Shown here: in pieces, positions 24,954 to 34,314 of the stretch
Layout: every line of letters begins with the position of its first letter
How positions within the stretch are numbered: the first letter of the stretch is position 1
From: JAOUFP01 sp963801505
GTDB taxonomy: Bacteria; Nitrospirota; Thermodesulfovibrionia; Thermodesulfovibrionales; UBA6898
Direction: 5' to 3'
Assembly: GCA_963801505.1 (NCBI GenBank)
Contig: CAWDEY010000002.1
Location: 1-64,000 of the forward strand
DNA: 64,000 nt
Notes under the pieces: model-generated
What the model was told of the DNA's origin: nothing
Database searches by the model: none
Seen by the model: only the letters and a program-made list of their open reading frames with translations
Translations under genes and position numbers: made by a program

Positions 24954-26271
24954 ACATATTGATAAAAAACGGACATCTGGTTGACCCCTCTCAGGGGATT
25001 GACGGCATATGCGATATACTTGTAGAAAATGGAAAAATCAAGGAAGTGCAAAAGCGCGGAAGTGCGGAAGCGCGGAAGAAAAAGAATTCGGAATCCCAAA
25101 ATCCCGGGCCAGCGGGCTATCAGATCATCGACGCAACGGACATGCTCGTCCTTCCAGGCCTTGTTGATATGCATGTTCATTTGAGAGAGCCGGGCTTTGA
25201 ATACAAGGAGACCATACAGACAGGCACAGAGGCTGCGGTAGCAGGTGGGATCACCTCGGTCTGCTGCATGCCAAATACAAACCCTGTAAATGACAACGCA
25301 AGCGTAACTGATTTCATACTGAAAAGGACAATGGAGAGAGGATTTTGCGACGTATTCCCTGTAGGCGCCATCACAAAAGGCCAAAAAGGTGAGGAACTCG
25401 CTGAATTCGGTATGATGTACGAGGCAGGGTGTATCGCCTTTTCTGATGACGGCAGGCCTGTCACGGACAGTCTGATAATGCGCAGGGCACTTGAATATTC
25501 AAAGATATTCAACGTGCCGGTAATATCCCATGCAGAGGACATCTCCCTTTCTGCCGGAGGGGTAATGAACGAAGGGCTCCTGTCGTTCAAACTCGGGCTC
25601 AAGGGCATCCCATCGCAGGCTGAAGAGATCATGATCTGCCGTGACATCGCCCTTGCAGAACTTACAGGAGGCCGTCTGCATATAGCGCATGTCTCGACAA
25701 AAGGCTCTGTTGAACTGATACGGTCAGCCAAAAAGAGAGGTATCGCGGATGTCACTGCCGAGACCTGTCCTCATTATTTCAGCATCACAGAAGAGGCAGT
25801 CGAAGGATATAACACAAACGCCAAGGTAAACCCGCCACTGAGAAGAAATGAGGACGTGGAGGCGATCAAGGAAGGGGCTCACGGACAACACCATAGATGT
25901 TATCGTCACAGACCACGCACCGCATCACAGGGATGAAAAACTCGGGGAATTCGATCTGGCGCCTTCAGGCATTTCAGGGTTTGAAACATCAATAGGCCTG
26001 AGCATGAAGCTCGTTGATGAAGGGGTCCTCACTCTGAAGCAGCTGATAGAGAAGATGACCCTGAATCCCTCAAAGATCGTAGGCATAAGTAAAGGGACGC
26101 TTAGAGCAGGGAGCAGATGCAGACCTCGTAATTCTGGATACACACAATGAATATACAGTTGATTCAGCCGGCTTCAGATCAAAGGGAAAGAACACTCCTT
26201 TTGAGGGATGGAAACTCAAGGCCAGGCCGGTTGCAACCATCTCAAAGGGAAGGATATATACATGGCAATAA
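24950..26271 (+). pseudogene. pyrC: Dihydroorotase with two single-base insertions
   Basis: A type I dihydroorotase of about 440 residues, cyclising carbamoyl aspartate. The metal-binding DMHVHLREPGFEYKET, the Asn-containing MPNTNPVNDN, ISHAEDISLS and TDHAPHHRDEK are present. An extra G near 25871 (in GGAAGGGGCTC) and an extra A near 26110 (in CAGGGAGCAG) shift the frame; removing both gives a continuous protein ending ARPVATISKGRIYTWQ at TAA 26269-26271, which overlaps the carA start. Residues about 33-58 are an in-frame low-complexity insertion (QKRGSAEARKKKNSESQ). Because pyrC is normally essential, sequence error is likely unless a second copy exists. Confidence 0.85.
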
Positions 26272-27440
26272 AGGCGTTACTCGTTCTCGCAGACGGAATG
26301 GTCTTTGAAGGCAGTGGTTTCGGTGCAGAAGGTGAAACTATCGGGGAAGTGGTCTTTAACACCTCGATGACAGGCTACCAGGAGATACTGACAGACGCCT
26401 CCTATAAAGGCCAGATCGTCACCATGACCTGCACGCAGATAGGCAACTACGGCATTACGGAAGAAGACATCGAATCTGCGGGAGGCATAAAGGCAGAGGG
26501 TTTTATCGTAAAGGAGGCCTGTGATTTCCCGAGCAACTGGCGCTCGTCTTCAAGCCTGATTGGATACATGAAAAAATACAACGTCGTCGGCATTCAGGGC
26601 CTGGATACCAGGGCCTTGACTAAACATCTGAGAAACTGCGGGGCGCAGCCAGGGATCATCTCGACCATTGAGGCAGATCCTTTGAATCTTCTGAAAAAGG
26701 TCAGGGCCCATCCCGGGATATCCACCTTTGATCTTGTCAAAGAAGTGACGACTGATAAGGTCTATCATTGGACAGAGGGTTGCTGGAAATGGGGACTTAA
26801 CAATGGGATTGGGGATTCGGGATTGGAGATTGGATTAAAAGATAAGACTAACCCCCAGCCCCCAATTCCTAATCCCTATAAAGTGGTTGTATATGACTTT
26901 GGTGTCAAGTTCAATATTTTGAGAAACCTTGTGACTGCGGGGTTCCACGTCACTGTTGTGCCTGCACAGACACCTGCAGAGGCTGTGCTTGAAATGCAAT
27001 CTGACGGCATCCTGCTGAGCAACGGACCAGGTGACCCTGAAACAGTGACCTACGCGATAGAAAATACTAAAAAATTACTGGGGAGGAAGCCGATATTCGG
27101 CATCTGTCTCGGACATCAGATACTAGGGCTTGCCCTGGGTGGCAGGACGTACAAACTGAAATTCGGCCACCATGGCGGGAACCACCCTGTCAAGGACTTG
27201 TCTACCGGCAAAGTCGAGATAACATCGCAAAACCACAATTATTGTGTAGACATAAAAAGCCTGCAGGGCAAGGTCAGACTCACGCATACAAACCTCTATG
27301 ACAACACAGAGGAAGGCATGCAGCATCTGGAACTCCCGGTCTTTTCAGTGCAGCATCATCCTGAGGCTGGGCCTGGACCAAATGATTCAACACATCTTTT
27401 TGGAAGGTTCAGGCAACTGATACAAAACGGTACATTTTGA
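26262..27440 (+). CDS. carA: Carbamoyl-phosphate synthase small subunit
   Basis: 392 residues from ATG 26262 (MAIKALLVLADGMVFEGSGF), which overlaps the pyrC stop; this start matches the family better than the open frame extending 18 codons upstream. The class I glutamine amidotransferase triad is visible: GICLGHQILGLALGG (nucleophile Cys) and FSVQHHPEAGPGP (His, Glu). CarA supplies ammonia from glutamine to CarB. Between the N-terminal domain and the amidotransferase domain, residues about 180-206 (NNGIGDSGLEIGLKDKTNPQ...) come from a GGGATTGGGGATTCGGG / CCCCCAGCCCCC low-complexity insert that remains in frame. Confidence 0.95.
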   Translation: MAIKALLVLADGMVFEGSGFGAEGETIGEVVFNTSMTGYQEILTDASYKGQIVTMTCTQIGNYGITEEDIESAGGIKAEGFIVKEACDFPSNWRSSSSLIGYMKKYNVVGIQGLDTRALTKHLRNCGAQPGIISTIEADPLNLLKKVRAHPGISTFDLVKEVTTDKVYHWTEGCWKWGLNNGIGDSGLEIGLKDKTNPQPPIPNPYKVVVYDFGVKFNILRNLVTAGFHVTVVPAQTPAEAVLEMQSDGILLSNGPGDPETVTYAIENTKKLLGRKPIFGICLGHQILGLALGGRTYKLKFGHHGGNHPVKDLSTGKVEITSQNHNYCVDIKSLQGKVRLTHTNLYDNTEEGMQHLELPVFSVQHHPEAGPGPNDSTHLFGRFRQLIQNGTF

Positions 27441-28069
27441 AGAGTGCGGCAGAGAAAAACTATACGATAGACAAAGAGGAGGGCAAACTCATTTTTACTA
27501 CTCCGGCATACAGGGCTGATCCTGACAGTGTTCTGCACAGCGGAATATACAACAGGGAGTTTTCATCCATGCTCGCCTCAGCTACCTCAGGCGGGATTGT
27601 GTATATAATTACTGCCATGAATACAGGCAATACAATTGCCCGTTCAATGGCCTTTCTGCTGACCTTTGCCGTAAGTTTCCCCTTCTTCAGAAAATATATT
27701 TTCAGAGAGCACTTTCTGGAAGTGGTCTTCGATGCTGCCGCCGGAGAGGCTAAGATACTCAAAAGCCGGATAACAAAGAGATTGAAGGAAACGATCTCTA
27801 TAAAGAACATAAAGGACATCACCATTGAAAGCAAAAAGCACGAAGCAGACAATCCTGATGCCGTGAGATTTGTTAAACAAATATCCCTTCAGCACGGAAC
27901 AGTCATCCCCGGCTTTGGTGATGAAAAAACACTCTTCCTGCTGAAACTGCATCTGTCCGACGGTTCTGAAAGGACCATTTATACGGACAATACTATGCAG
28001 GATGTGCTCTCTGCACATGATGAAATAAAGGAATTTCTGGGATTTATAAATGTGCAGGTGGATAGCTGA
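27437..28069 (+). CDS. Hypothetical membrane protein inside the pyr operon
   Basis: 210 residues. The start is TTG 27437 overlapping the carA stop by four bases (TTGA), showing translational coupling. Two hydrophobic segments (about 48-62 and 68-86) are followed by a soluble beta-rich domain (LEVVFDAAAGEAKILKSRIT, then ISIKNIKDITIESKKHE, and a helical end DVLSAHDEIKEFLGFI). The second part resembles PH-like membrane domains. No link to pyrimidine synthesis is evident; its position between carA and carB may be an insertion. Not recognised by name. Confidence 0.6.
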   Translation: MKSAAEKNYTIDKEEGKLIFTTPAYRADPDSVLHSGIYNREFSSMLASATSGGIVYIITAMNTGNTIARSMAFLLTFAVSFPFFRKYIFREHFLEVVFDAAAGEAKILKSRITKRLKETISIKNIKDITIESKKHEADNPDAVRFVKQISLQHGTVIPGFGDEKTLFLLKLHLSDGSERTIYTDNTMQDVLSAHDEIKEFLGFINVQVDS

Positions 28070-28232
28070 AGCTGTAAGGTTTCCGGCAGCCATGGCGTCA
28101 GGCACAAGGCGTCGGGCATGAGATGACCGGACAAGCCGCTGCAGAAATTTGGAACTTGGCAGCCTTCAGACTTCGCTCTAAACGAGACCACAGGGTGTAA
28201 TAATTATAAATACTTATATCTGAGAGGTCAAA

Positions 28233-31200
28233 TTGCCAAAGAGAGAAGATATTAAAAGCATCCTTATCATCGGCTCAGGTCCGATTATCATAGGACAGGC
28301 CTGTGAGTTTGATTACTCCGGAACGCAGTCATGCAAGGCCCTGAGAGACGAAGGCTACAAGGTCATTCTGGTAAACTCCAATCCGGCAACTATCATGACG
28401 GACCCTGAGACCGCTGACGTCACTTACATCGAGCCGCTCAATGTCGAGATCCTGGAGTTGATCATCGAAAAGGAGCGTCCTGATGCAATACTGCCCACCA
28501 TGGGCGGTCAGACAGCGCTGAACCTCACAGTCGAACTCGCTGAAAAAGGCATTCTCGAAAAATACAACGTTGAACTCATAGGGGCCAAACTCCCTGCGAT
28601 CAAAAAGGCCGAGGACAGGGAGCTGTTCAAAAAAGCTATGGCGAAGATAGGACTGGATGTCCCCAAAAGCTCGGCAGTAACCAGCATGAAAGAGGGGCTT
28701 AAAGCTGTGGAGCATTTAGGGTTCCCCGCAATACTCAGACCTGCTTTTACACTCGGTGGAACAGGCGGAGGCATAGCCTACAACATGGAAGAATACACGG
28801 AACTCCTAGATAAGGGGCTGAAGCTCAGCCCCGTAAGACAGGTCCTTGTAGAGGAATCAGCCCTGGGATGGAAAGAGTATGAACTGGAAGTCATGCGGGA
28901 CACGAAAGACAATGTTGTTATCATATGTTCCATAGAGAATTTTGATCCCATGGGAGTGCACACAGGGGATTCAATAACCGTGGCACCGGCCCAGACACTG
29001 ACTGACAAGGAATATCAGAGGATGAGAGACGCCTCTGTCGCGATCATCCGCGAAATAGGCGTTGACACGGGAGGGTCGAACATACAGTTTGCGATCAATC
29101 CTAAAAACGGCCGCATGATCGTCATAGAAATGAACCCGAGGGTCTCAAGGAGTTCCGCTCTTGCGTCAAAGGCAACAGGTTTCCCGATTGCCAAGATAGC
29201 CGCCAAACTCGCGGTAGGACTTACCCTCGATGAGATAAAAAATGACATAACACGTGAAACACCTGCATCCTTTGAGCCTACGCTGGACTATGTGGTGACC
29301 AAGTTCCCGAGGTTCGCCTTTGAAAAATTTCCCGAGGCAGACCCTGTGCTGACCACCCAGATGAAGTCTGTAGGAGAGGCCATGTCCATAGGCAGGACCT
29401 TTAAGGAATCCCTGCAGAAGGCCCTCCGGAGCCTTGAGACCGGAAGTTATGGTTTTGAGGAAGTCGACGGCGACCCTGACAGGATAAAGACAAAGCTGAA
29501 GATCCCCGGCGCTGAACGGATATGGTATATCGCCCAGGCCATGCGTATTGGCATGGATATAAATACAATACATGAATATACACAGATAGACCCGTGGTTC
29601 CTGGAAAATATAAAGCAGATACTTGATATGGAAGATAAGATCAGGGCGGAAGCCCGGAAAAGGGAAAGAGCAGAAGGTCAGAAGCAGAAAAACATCGGCC
29701 CTTTGGACTTCCGGTCTTCAGCACTTCAGAACCTCAGCACTATTGTCCGTGAGGCCAAGGAATACGGGTTCTCTGACAGAAGGCTGGCACAACTGCTCGG
29801 CACCGCGGAAATGGATGTCAGGGGATTCAGGAAGAAACATGGCATAGTCCCGATATATAAGATCGTGGACACCTGCGCTGCGGAGTTCGAGGCCTTTACC
29901 CCCTATCTTTATTCGACCTATGAAAGACCGTTCTACAAAATACAGGAGTCAGAAGTCAGAAGTCAGAAGTCAGAAGAAAAAAACAACTCGGAACTCGGAA
30001 CCCGGAACTCGGAACTATTTTTTGATTGCGAGGCAAACCCCACAGACAGGCAGAAGGTGATCATTCTGGGGTCAGGCCCAAACAGGATAGGACAGGGAGT
30101 TGAATTCGATTATTGCTGTGTCCACGCAGTATTTGCCCTGAGAGAACTAGGATATGAGACCATAATGATCAACTGCAACCCCGAGACAGTAAGTACAGAC
30201 TACGATACCTCGGACAGACTCTATTTTGAACCGCTCACTATCGAAGACACACTGAATATCATCGAAAAAGAGAAACCTATCGGCGTGATAGTCCAGGTAG
30301 GAGGTCAGACTCCTCTGAAGCTGGCGGTGCCCCTTGAAAAGGAAGGCATCAGGATCCTCGGGACCTCCCCGGATTCCATAGACCGCGCTGAGGACAGGAA
30401 ACGTTTCAAGCAACTCCTCCATAAACTTCAGCTGAGACAGCCTGAAAGCGATACAGCCATGTCCGTGGAGGAAGCTGTCTCGGCAGCCCACAAAATCGGT
30501 TATCCTGTAATGGTACGGCCTTCCTATGTGCTCGGAGGAAGGGCCATGGAGATCGTCTATGATGAAGAGTCTATACGCGATTATATGGAGCGAACTGTAA
30601 AAGGCGCTCCCAAGCACCCCATCCTTGTCGACAAATATCTGGATGATGCGATAGAGGTGGATGTTGATGCCCTCTCTGACGGCACGGACGTGATAATCGG
30701 CGGGGTAATGGAACATATAGAAGAGGCAGGCATACATTCCGGGGATTCGGCCTGCTCGCTGCCCCCCTATTCCCTTAACAACGATATCATCGCGGAGATC
30801 AAGCGGCAGACCAGCGCCCTGGCGCTCGAGCTGGGAGTTATCGGTCTTATGAACATACAGTTTGCGGTAAAAAAAGACGAGATCTATATCCTTGAGGTCA
30901 ATCCCCGGGCTTCCAGAACTGTCCCTTTTGTCAGCAAGGCCACCGGCGTGCCGCTGGCAAAGCTCGCGGCAAAGATAATGGTCGGCAAGACCCTTAAGGA
31001 ACTCGGGATAACAGAGGAAAAGACAATATCACATGTCGCAGTGAAAGAAGCTGTATTTCCCTTTGACAAATTTGCCGGCGTTGACTCCATACTCGGGCCT
31101 GAGATGAAGTCAACCGGAGAGGTCATGGGAATAGATGAAGATTTTGGACGGGCCTTCGCCAAGGCCCAGGCCTCCTCAGACAATGTGCTTCCCATAACAG

Positions 31201-31598
31201 GAAAGATAGTCATCAGCATCAGAGACAAGGACAAGCCCGGGATATGCAATATCGTGGGAAGACTGTTCTCTGCTGGTTTTTCAATTGTCGCAACCAGGGG
31301 TACCGCCGCTTTTCTGAGTGAGAAAGGTCTTGAGGTGGAAGTCATAAACAAAGTCGGAGAAGGCAGGCCCCATATCGTTGACCTGATTAAAAACAAAGAG
31401 ATAGTCTTTGTCATTAACACAGTCAGCGGCGCGCAGGCCCAGAAGGACTCTTTCTCGATCCGGAGGAGCGCACTTCAGTACGGGATACCCTTTACGACCA
31501 CGGTCTCAGGCGCAAAGGCTGTAGTCAATGCTATAGAAATGCTCCGGAAGAAAAAAATAAATATTCGTTCGATACAGGAGTATCATAAATTATCGTAG
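28233..31598 (+). CDS. carB: Carbamoyl-phosphate synthase large subunit
   Basis: 1121 residues, about 45 longer than typical CarB. The two homologous ATP-grasp halves start at SILIIGSGPIIIGQACEFDY and VIILGSGPNRIGQGVEFDYC, with the MGS-like allosteric domain at the C-terminus (KIVISIRDKDKPGICNIVGR...). It forms carbamoyl phosphate from bicarbonate, ammonia and two ATP. The start is TTG 28233 (preceded by GAGAGG). Two in-frame low-complexity inserts lie in the central linker region: about residues 473-504 (RERAEGQKQKNIGPLDFRSS) and 571-597 (SEVRSQKSEEKNNSELGTRN), explaining the extra length. Neither hits a catalytic motif. Confidence 0.95.
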   Translation: MPKREDIKSILIIGSGPIIIGQACEFDYSGTQSCKALRDEGYKVILVNSNPATIMTDPETADVTYIEPLNVEILELIIEKERPDAILPTMGGQTALNLTVELAEKGILEKYNVELIGAKLPAIKKAEDRELFKKAMAKIGLDVPKSSAVTSMKEGLKAVEHLGFPAILRPAFTLGGTGGGIAYNMEEYTELLDKGLKLSPVRQVLVEESALGWKEYELEVMRDTKDNVVIICSIENFDPMGVHTGDSITVAPAQTLTDKEYQRMRDASVAIIREIGVDTGGSNIQFAINPKNGRMIVIEMNPRVSRSSALASKATGFPIAKIAAKLAVGLTLDEIKNDITRETPASFEPTLDYVVTKFPRFAFEKFPEADPVLTTQMKSVGEAMSIGRTFKESLQKALRSLETGSYGFEEVDGDPDRIKTKLKIPGAERIWYIAQAMRIGMDINTIHEYTQIDPWFLENIKQILDMEDKIRAEARKRERAEGQKQKNIGPLDFRSSALQNLSTIVREAKEYGFSDRRLAQLLGTAEMDVRGFRKKHGIVPIYKIVDTCAAEFEAFTPYLYSTYERPFYKIQESEVRSQKSEEKNNSELGTRNSELFFDCEANPTDRQKVIILGSGPNRIGQGVEFDYCCVHAVFALRELGYETIMINCNPETVSTDYDTSDRLYFEPLTIEDTLNIIEKEKPIGVIVQVGGQTPLKLAVPLEKEGIRILGTSPDSIDRAEDRKRFKQLLHKLQLRQPESDTAMSVEEAVSAAHKIGYPVMVRPSYVLGGRAMEIVYDEESIRDYMERTVKGAPKHPILVDKYLDDAIEVDVDALSDGTDVIIGGVMEHIEEAGIHSGDSACSLPPYSLNNDIIAEIKRQTSALALELGVIGLMNIQFAVKKDEIYILEVNPRASRTVPFVSKATGVPLAKLAAKIMVGKTLKELGITEEKTISHVAVKEAVFPFDKFAGVDSILGPEMKSTGEVMGIDEDFGRAFAKAQASSDNVLPITGKIVISIRDKDKPGICNIVGRLFSAGFSIVATRGTAAFLSEKGLEVEVINKVGEGRPHIVDLIKNKEIVFVINTVSGAQAQKDSFSIRRSALQYGIPFTTTVSGAKAVVNAIEMLRKKKINIRSIQEYHKLS

Positions 31599-31663
31599 GA
31601 CCAAGATAAGTCAGAAAAATCCTGCTAGAATATACACATTACCAGAAATAAAAGGAGGCTTTT

Positions 31664-32878
31664 ATGACGTCCATTAAGAGGATCGGGATTATCACCAGCG
31701 GAGGAGATGCAGGGGGCCTTAACGCGGTCATCAAGGGGGTGGCACGGGAGGCATATGCTCAGGGGATTGAATCGGTAGTAATACCGAACGGCTATGCCGG
31801 GCTTTATAATCTGGTCACTATGGAAAAGCTGGTAGTGCTCAACGCAGAAAGAGTGAGCCGGATAGAGGCCTCGGTTGCAGGGTCGGAGGCCGGGCATTCA
31901 AGGGTCAAGATAAGCAAGATAAATGATCCGGAGAGATACCAGCGGATCAAGGACGGCCTTAAGAAGTTCGGCATAGACGCCCTGGTCATAAGCGGCGGAG
32001 ATGATACCGGGAGCGTGGTCGTGGACCTCGGCAACCAGGGGATACCTTGCATCCATGCGCCCAAGACCATGGACCTCGATCTTCAGCCCTATAGTGTAGG
32101 AGGAGATTCAGCGATCAACAGGATAGCGGTCATGGTCCGCGACCTCAAGACAACCGGCATGAGCCACAACCGCGTTATGATAGTAGAAGTCTTCGGCAGA
32201 TACGTTGGACATACCGCGTTGCGCGGCGGCATCGGGGCCGAGGCGGACTGCATCCTTATCCCTGAGATCCCGGTCGACTTCGACGTGGTCTACGATCATA
32301 TAAAGGCCACCTATTTCGGAAGAATAGAGAGGAGCGATGTCAGGGCCGGCACCTATATGCTAGTTGTGGCTGAAGGAATAAAGACCTCAAGCGGAGAGAT
32401 GCTCTATGATGAATCCTCAGGAGTGGACGCCTTCGGACATAAGAAGCTCGCAGGCGCCGGCAAGTACGTTAAACAGCAGATTGAAAAGAGGATGAAGGCA
32501 GACCCTCTGATAAAGGAGTTCATGAAACGGGTCGGCATGTTCACTCCTGGCGTCTATGAAATCCCCGAAGTCAGGGAAATTGTCCCGAGCCATCTCGTGC
32601 GTTCAGGGCAGACCTCTGCCTACGACGTCAATTTTGGCTACAGGGCCGGGGCTGCGGCAGTGCTTATGCTCCTTGAAGGCAAGGCTGGAAACACAATCGT
32701 TGATCTCATCGGCAACCGCATAGAATATATGCCGACTTCTGAAGCGATCAAAAGGAGAGAGGTTGACCTGACCGAAATTGCGCTCTTTGAAAGCCTCGGG
32801 ACGTGCTTTGGAAGGAAGCCGGAAAAATATGAATATACGCTTGAAGAAGTCACCGGCAGTATAGAAAGACATCTGTAG
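31664..32878 (+). CDS. pfkA: 6-phosphofructokinase, probably PPi-dependent
   Basis: 404 residues; AAAGGAGG precedes ATG 31664. The PFK motifs are GIITSGGDAGGLNAVIKGV, LVISGGDDTGSVV and HAPKTMDLDLQ. The position equivalent to Gly104 of ATP enzymes is Asp (GGDD) and that equivalent to Gly124 is Lys (PKT), the combination found in pyrophosphate-dependent PFKs, which work reversibly. Effector and sugar-phosphate motifs MIVEVFGRYVGHTALRGG and DVNFGYRAGAAAV are intact. It is followed by a strong terminator. The physiological phosphoryl donor is inferred from these two residues. Confidence 0.88.
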   Translation: MTSIKRIGIITSGGDAGGLNAVIKGVAREAYAQGIESVVIPNGYAGLYNLVTMEKLVVLNAERVSRIEASVAGSEAGHSRVKISKINDPERYQRIKDGLKKFGIDALVISGGDDTGSVVVDLGNQGIPCIHAPKTMDLDLQPYSVGGDSAINRIAVMVRDLKTTGMSHNRVMIVEVFGRYVGHTALRGGIGAEADCILIPEIPVDFDVVYDHIKATYFGRIERSDVRAGTYMLVVAEGIKTSSGEMLYDESSGVDAFGHKKLAGAGKYVKQQIEKRMKADPLIKEFMKRVGMFTPGVYEIPEVREIVPSHLVRSGQTSAYDVNFGYRAGAAAVLMLLEGKAGNTIVDLIGNRIEYMPTSEAIKRREVDLTEIALFESLGTCFGRKPEKYEYTLEEVTGSIERHL

Positions 32879-32900
32879 AATATTGAGGTGACCAACAAAA

Positions 32901-32936
32901 GGCGGCGCGTACTTTTGGTATGCGCCGCCTTTTTTA
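32901..32936 (+). terminator. Rho-independent terminator after pfkA
   Basis: GGCGGCGCGTAC, loop TTTTG, GTATGCGCCGCC, then TTTTTTATT: a GC-rich stem of 8 perfect pairs extended by weaker pairs and followed by a T-run, 22 bases after the pfkA stop. Confidence 0.9.
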
Positions 32937-32946
32937 TTGAAATAAA

Positions 32947-33246
32947 TGGCGACTGCTTGTTGCGGGTTTTGCCGACTCTATTGTTTTTGCCCTTCCGACA
33001 CAGGCGACCGCCAATGCCATGTTTGACCGTCTTGAACGTATTGCCCCATTGCTTTTTGAAAATCACGCAAATATAATCCTTGCCCACGGCTTGGCTCGTT
33101 TCAACGAGAAATTCGCCGCATATAAAAAGGCTGGGGTTGACGGCTACGAAGAAGACGGATTCACCGCATACGTGGGGATGAATCGTGGGCGACACAATAC
33201 AGGTCTTGCATCCATATATGTTCCCCGCATCCGTGAAATGACCTGA
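32947..33246 (+). pseudogene. cas3: Fragment of a CRISPR-associated helicase Cas3
   Basis: The frame from TGG at 32947 reads WRLLVAGFADSIVFALPTQA then TANAMFDRLERIAPLLFENH and ILAHGLARFNEKF. This is the helicase motif Ia/Ib region of type I Cas3 (ADSIVFALPTQATANAM, then LAHGxARFN). No HD nuclease domain, Walker A, DEAH box or C-terminal helicase part is present, and the last 30 residues before the TGA do not look like Cas3. It lies between the pfkA terminator and the NapH-like gene, with no other cas gene or array in the window. A dead scrap of a type I CRISPR-Cas system. Confidence 0.65.
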
Positions 33247-33253
33247 ACCAAAT

Positions 33254-34261
33254 TTACCTGGTATCTTTTCCTGATATCCCTGGAATAAGCTCCCTGTACT
33301 GAGCGTCGGAAATCCTGGAATGCCAATTGCCGGTTAACATACCCGCCCCGATAATAAAATAAAATATCACAACGAGTATCGCTGCATAGAAATACGGGTT
33401 GAAAACTTTACGGTTTTTGCCTGTCTTAAGCGTAATATCCAGAGCGCCTTCAGAGGGACAACGGCTCACACAGGTCAGGCAACCGAAACATTCCGGAGAA
33501 CTGACCACTTCTTTTTTATCAACAGGCAGAAGCGATGGACAGTTCCTGCTGCAGGTCCCGCAGCGTGTACATTGCTCCTCGTTCCGTCTTATTTTTACAG
33601 GACTTAAATAGCTCAGGAGGCCCAGAAGCGCTCCATAGGGACAAAGATACCTGCACCAGAAATTCTTGTAGATCAGGGAAGAGCTGCTGATCACAAGGAG
33701 TGACCAGAAGGCGGTCGCTGACATCTCTGTAAAAAACTTCATTGTCCTGACATCGGCTGTCTTGTAATAATCAGAGGAGAAAAAACTGGCCATCACCTCC
33801 GGAGCCATTTTAATCCCGATCATAAACAAAAAAAAGGCCATAAGCAGATACTTCACGGACCGTACAGAGACATTGATATATTTATTCGCCCTGAAGTTTT
33901 TACCGAAGAGCTTCTCTCCAGCCATCCAGAAATACTGGGACAGAGTGCCTACTGGACAGATCCAGCCGCAAAAACCCTTTTTCATTAAGAGCGAAACAGC
34001 CGCTATCGCAACGAACATGGTGAAGGCCGCCGGATGGACCTGTTCAATAATCCCGGTCAATAAAAAATACTTGAAAGACATCAGCCCTGCGATGGGCAGA
34101 AATGCATCAACGGAAGGCGGCCTTGGTACAAAGGGAAAGCCGGCACCTTCAAAGTGTATCACAAAACTGCAGAACCTGTAGCCTGTTACAATGGTTACCA
34201 AAAAGAACGCTAACTGCACCGCATATCTGATTTTCCTGAGATGTATCCTGCCTTCAAACAT
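33254..34261 (-). CDS. NapH/MauN-like membrane polyferredoxin
   Basis: 335 residues with about six membrane helices. The membrane part carries the two CxxxCP motifs of this family, FCGWICPVGTLSQYFW and WCRYLCPYGALLGLL. A soluble loop binds two 4Fe-4S clusters: CTRCGTCSRNCP and CFGCLTCVSRCP. Such proteins move electrons between quinol or cytoplasmic donors and periplasmic reductases, or help haem-copper maturation (CcoG relatives). No dedicated reductase genes are adjacent, so the partner is unknown. ATG 34261 is the natural start (MFEGRIHLRKIRYAVQLAFF). Confidence 0.82.
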   Translation of the reverse strand: MFEGRIHLRKIRYAVQLAFFLVTIVTGYRFCSFVIHFEGAGFPFVPRPPSVDAFLPIAGLMSFKYFLLTGIIEQVHPAAFTMFVAIAAVSLLMKKGFCGWICPVGTLSQYFWMAGEKLFGKNFRANKYINVSVRSVKYLLMAFFLFMIGIKMAPEVMASFFSSDYYKTADVRTMKFFTEMSATAFWSLLVISSSSLIYKNFWCRYLCPYGALLGLLSYLSPVKIRRNEEQCTRCGTCSRNCPSLLPVDKKEVVSSPECFGCLTCVSRCPSEGALDITLKTGKNRKVFNPYFYAAILVVIFYFIIGAGMLTGNWHSRISDAQYRELIPGISGKDTR

Positions 34262-34314
34262 AATTATATGATAGAACTTCTGTTAATCAAAAGATTATGA
34301 TTTTTGTCATGCTT

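Noticed and set aside
26208..26261. Upstream start for carA
   Set aside because: CarA homology starts at MAIKALLVLADG (26262), which overlaps the pyrC stop once its frameshifts are corrected.
32888..33076. Plus-strand frame through the pfkA terminator
   Set aside because: It reads through the terminator hairpin; the cas3-like sequence is in a different frame.
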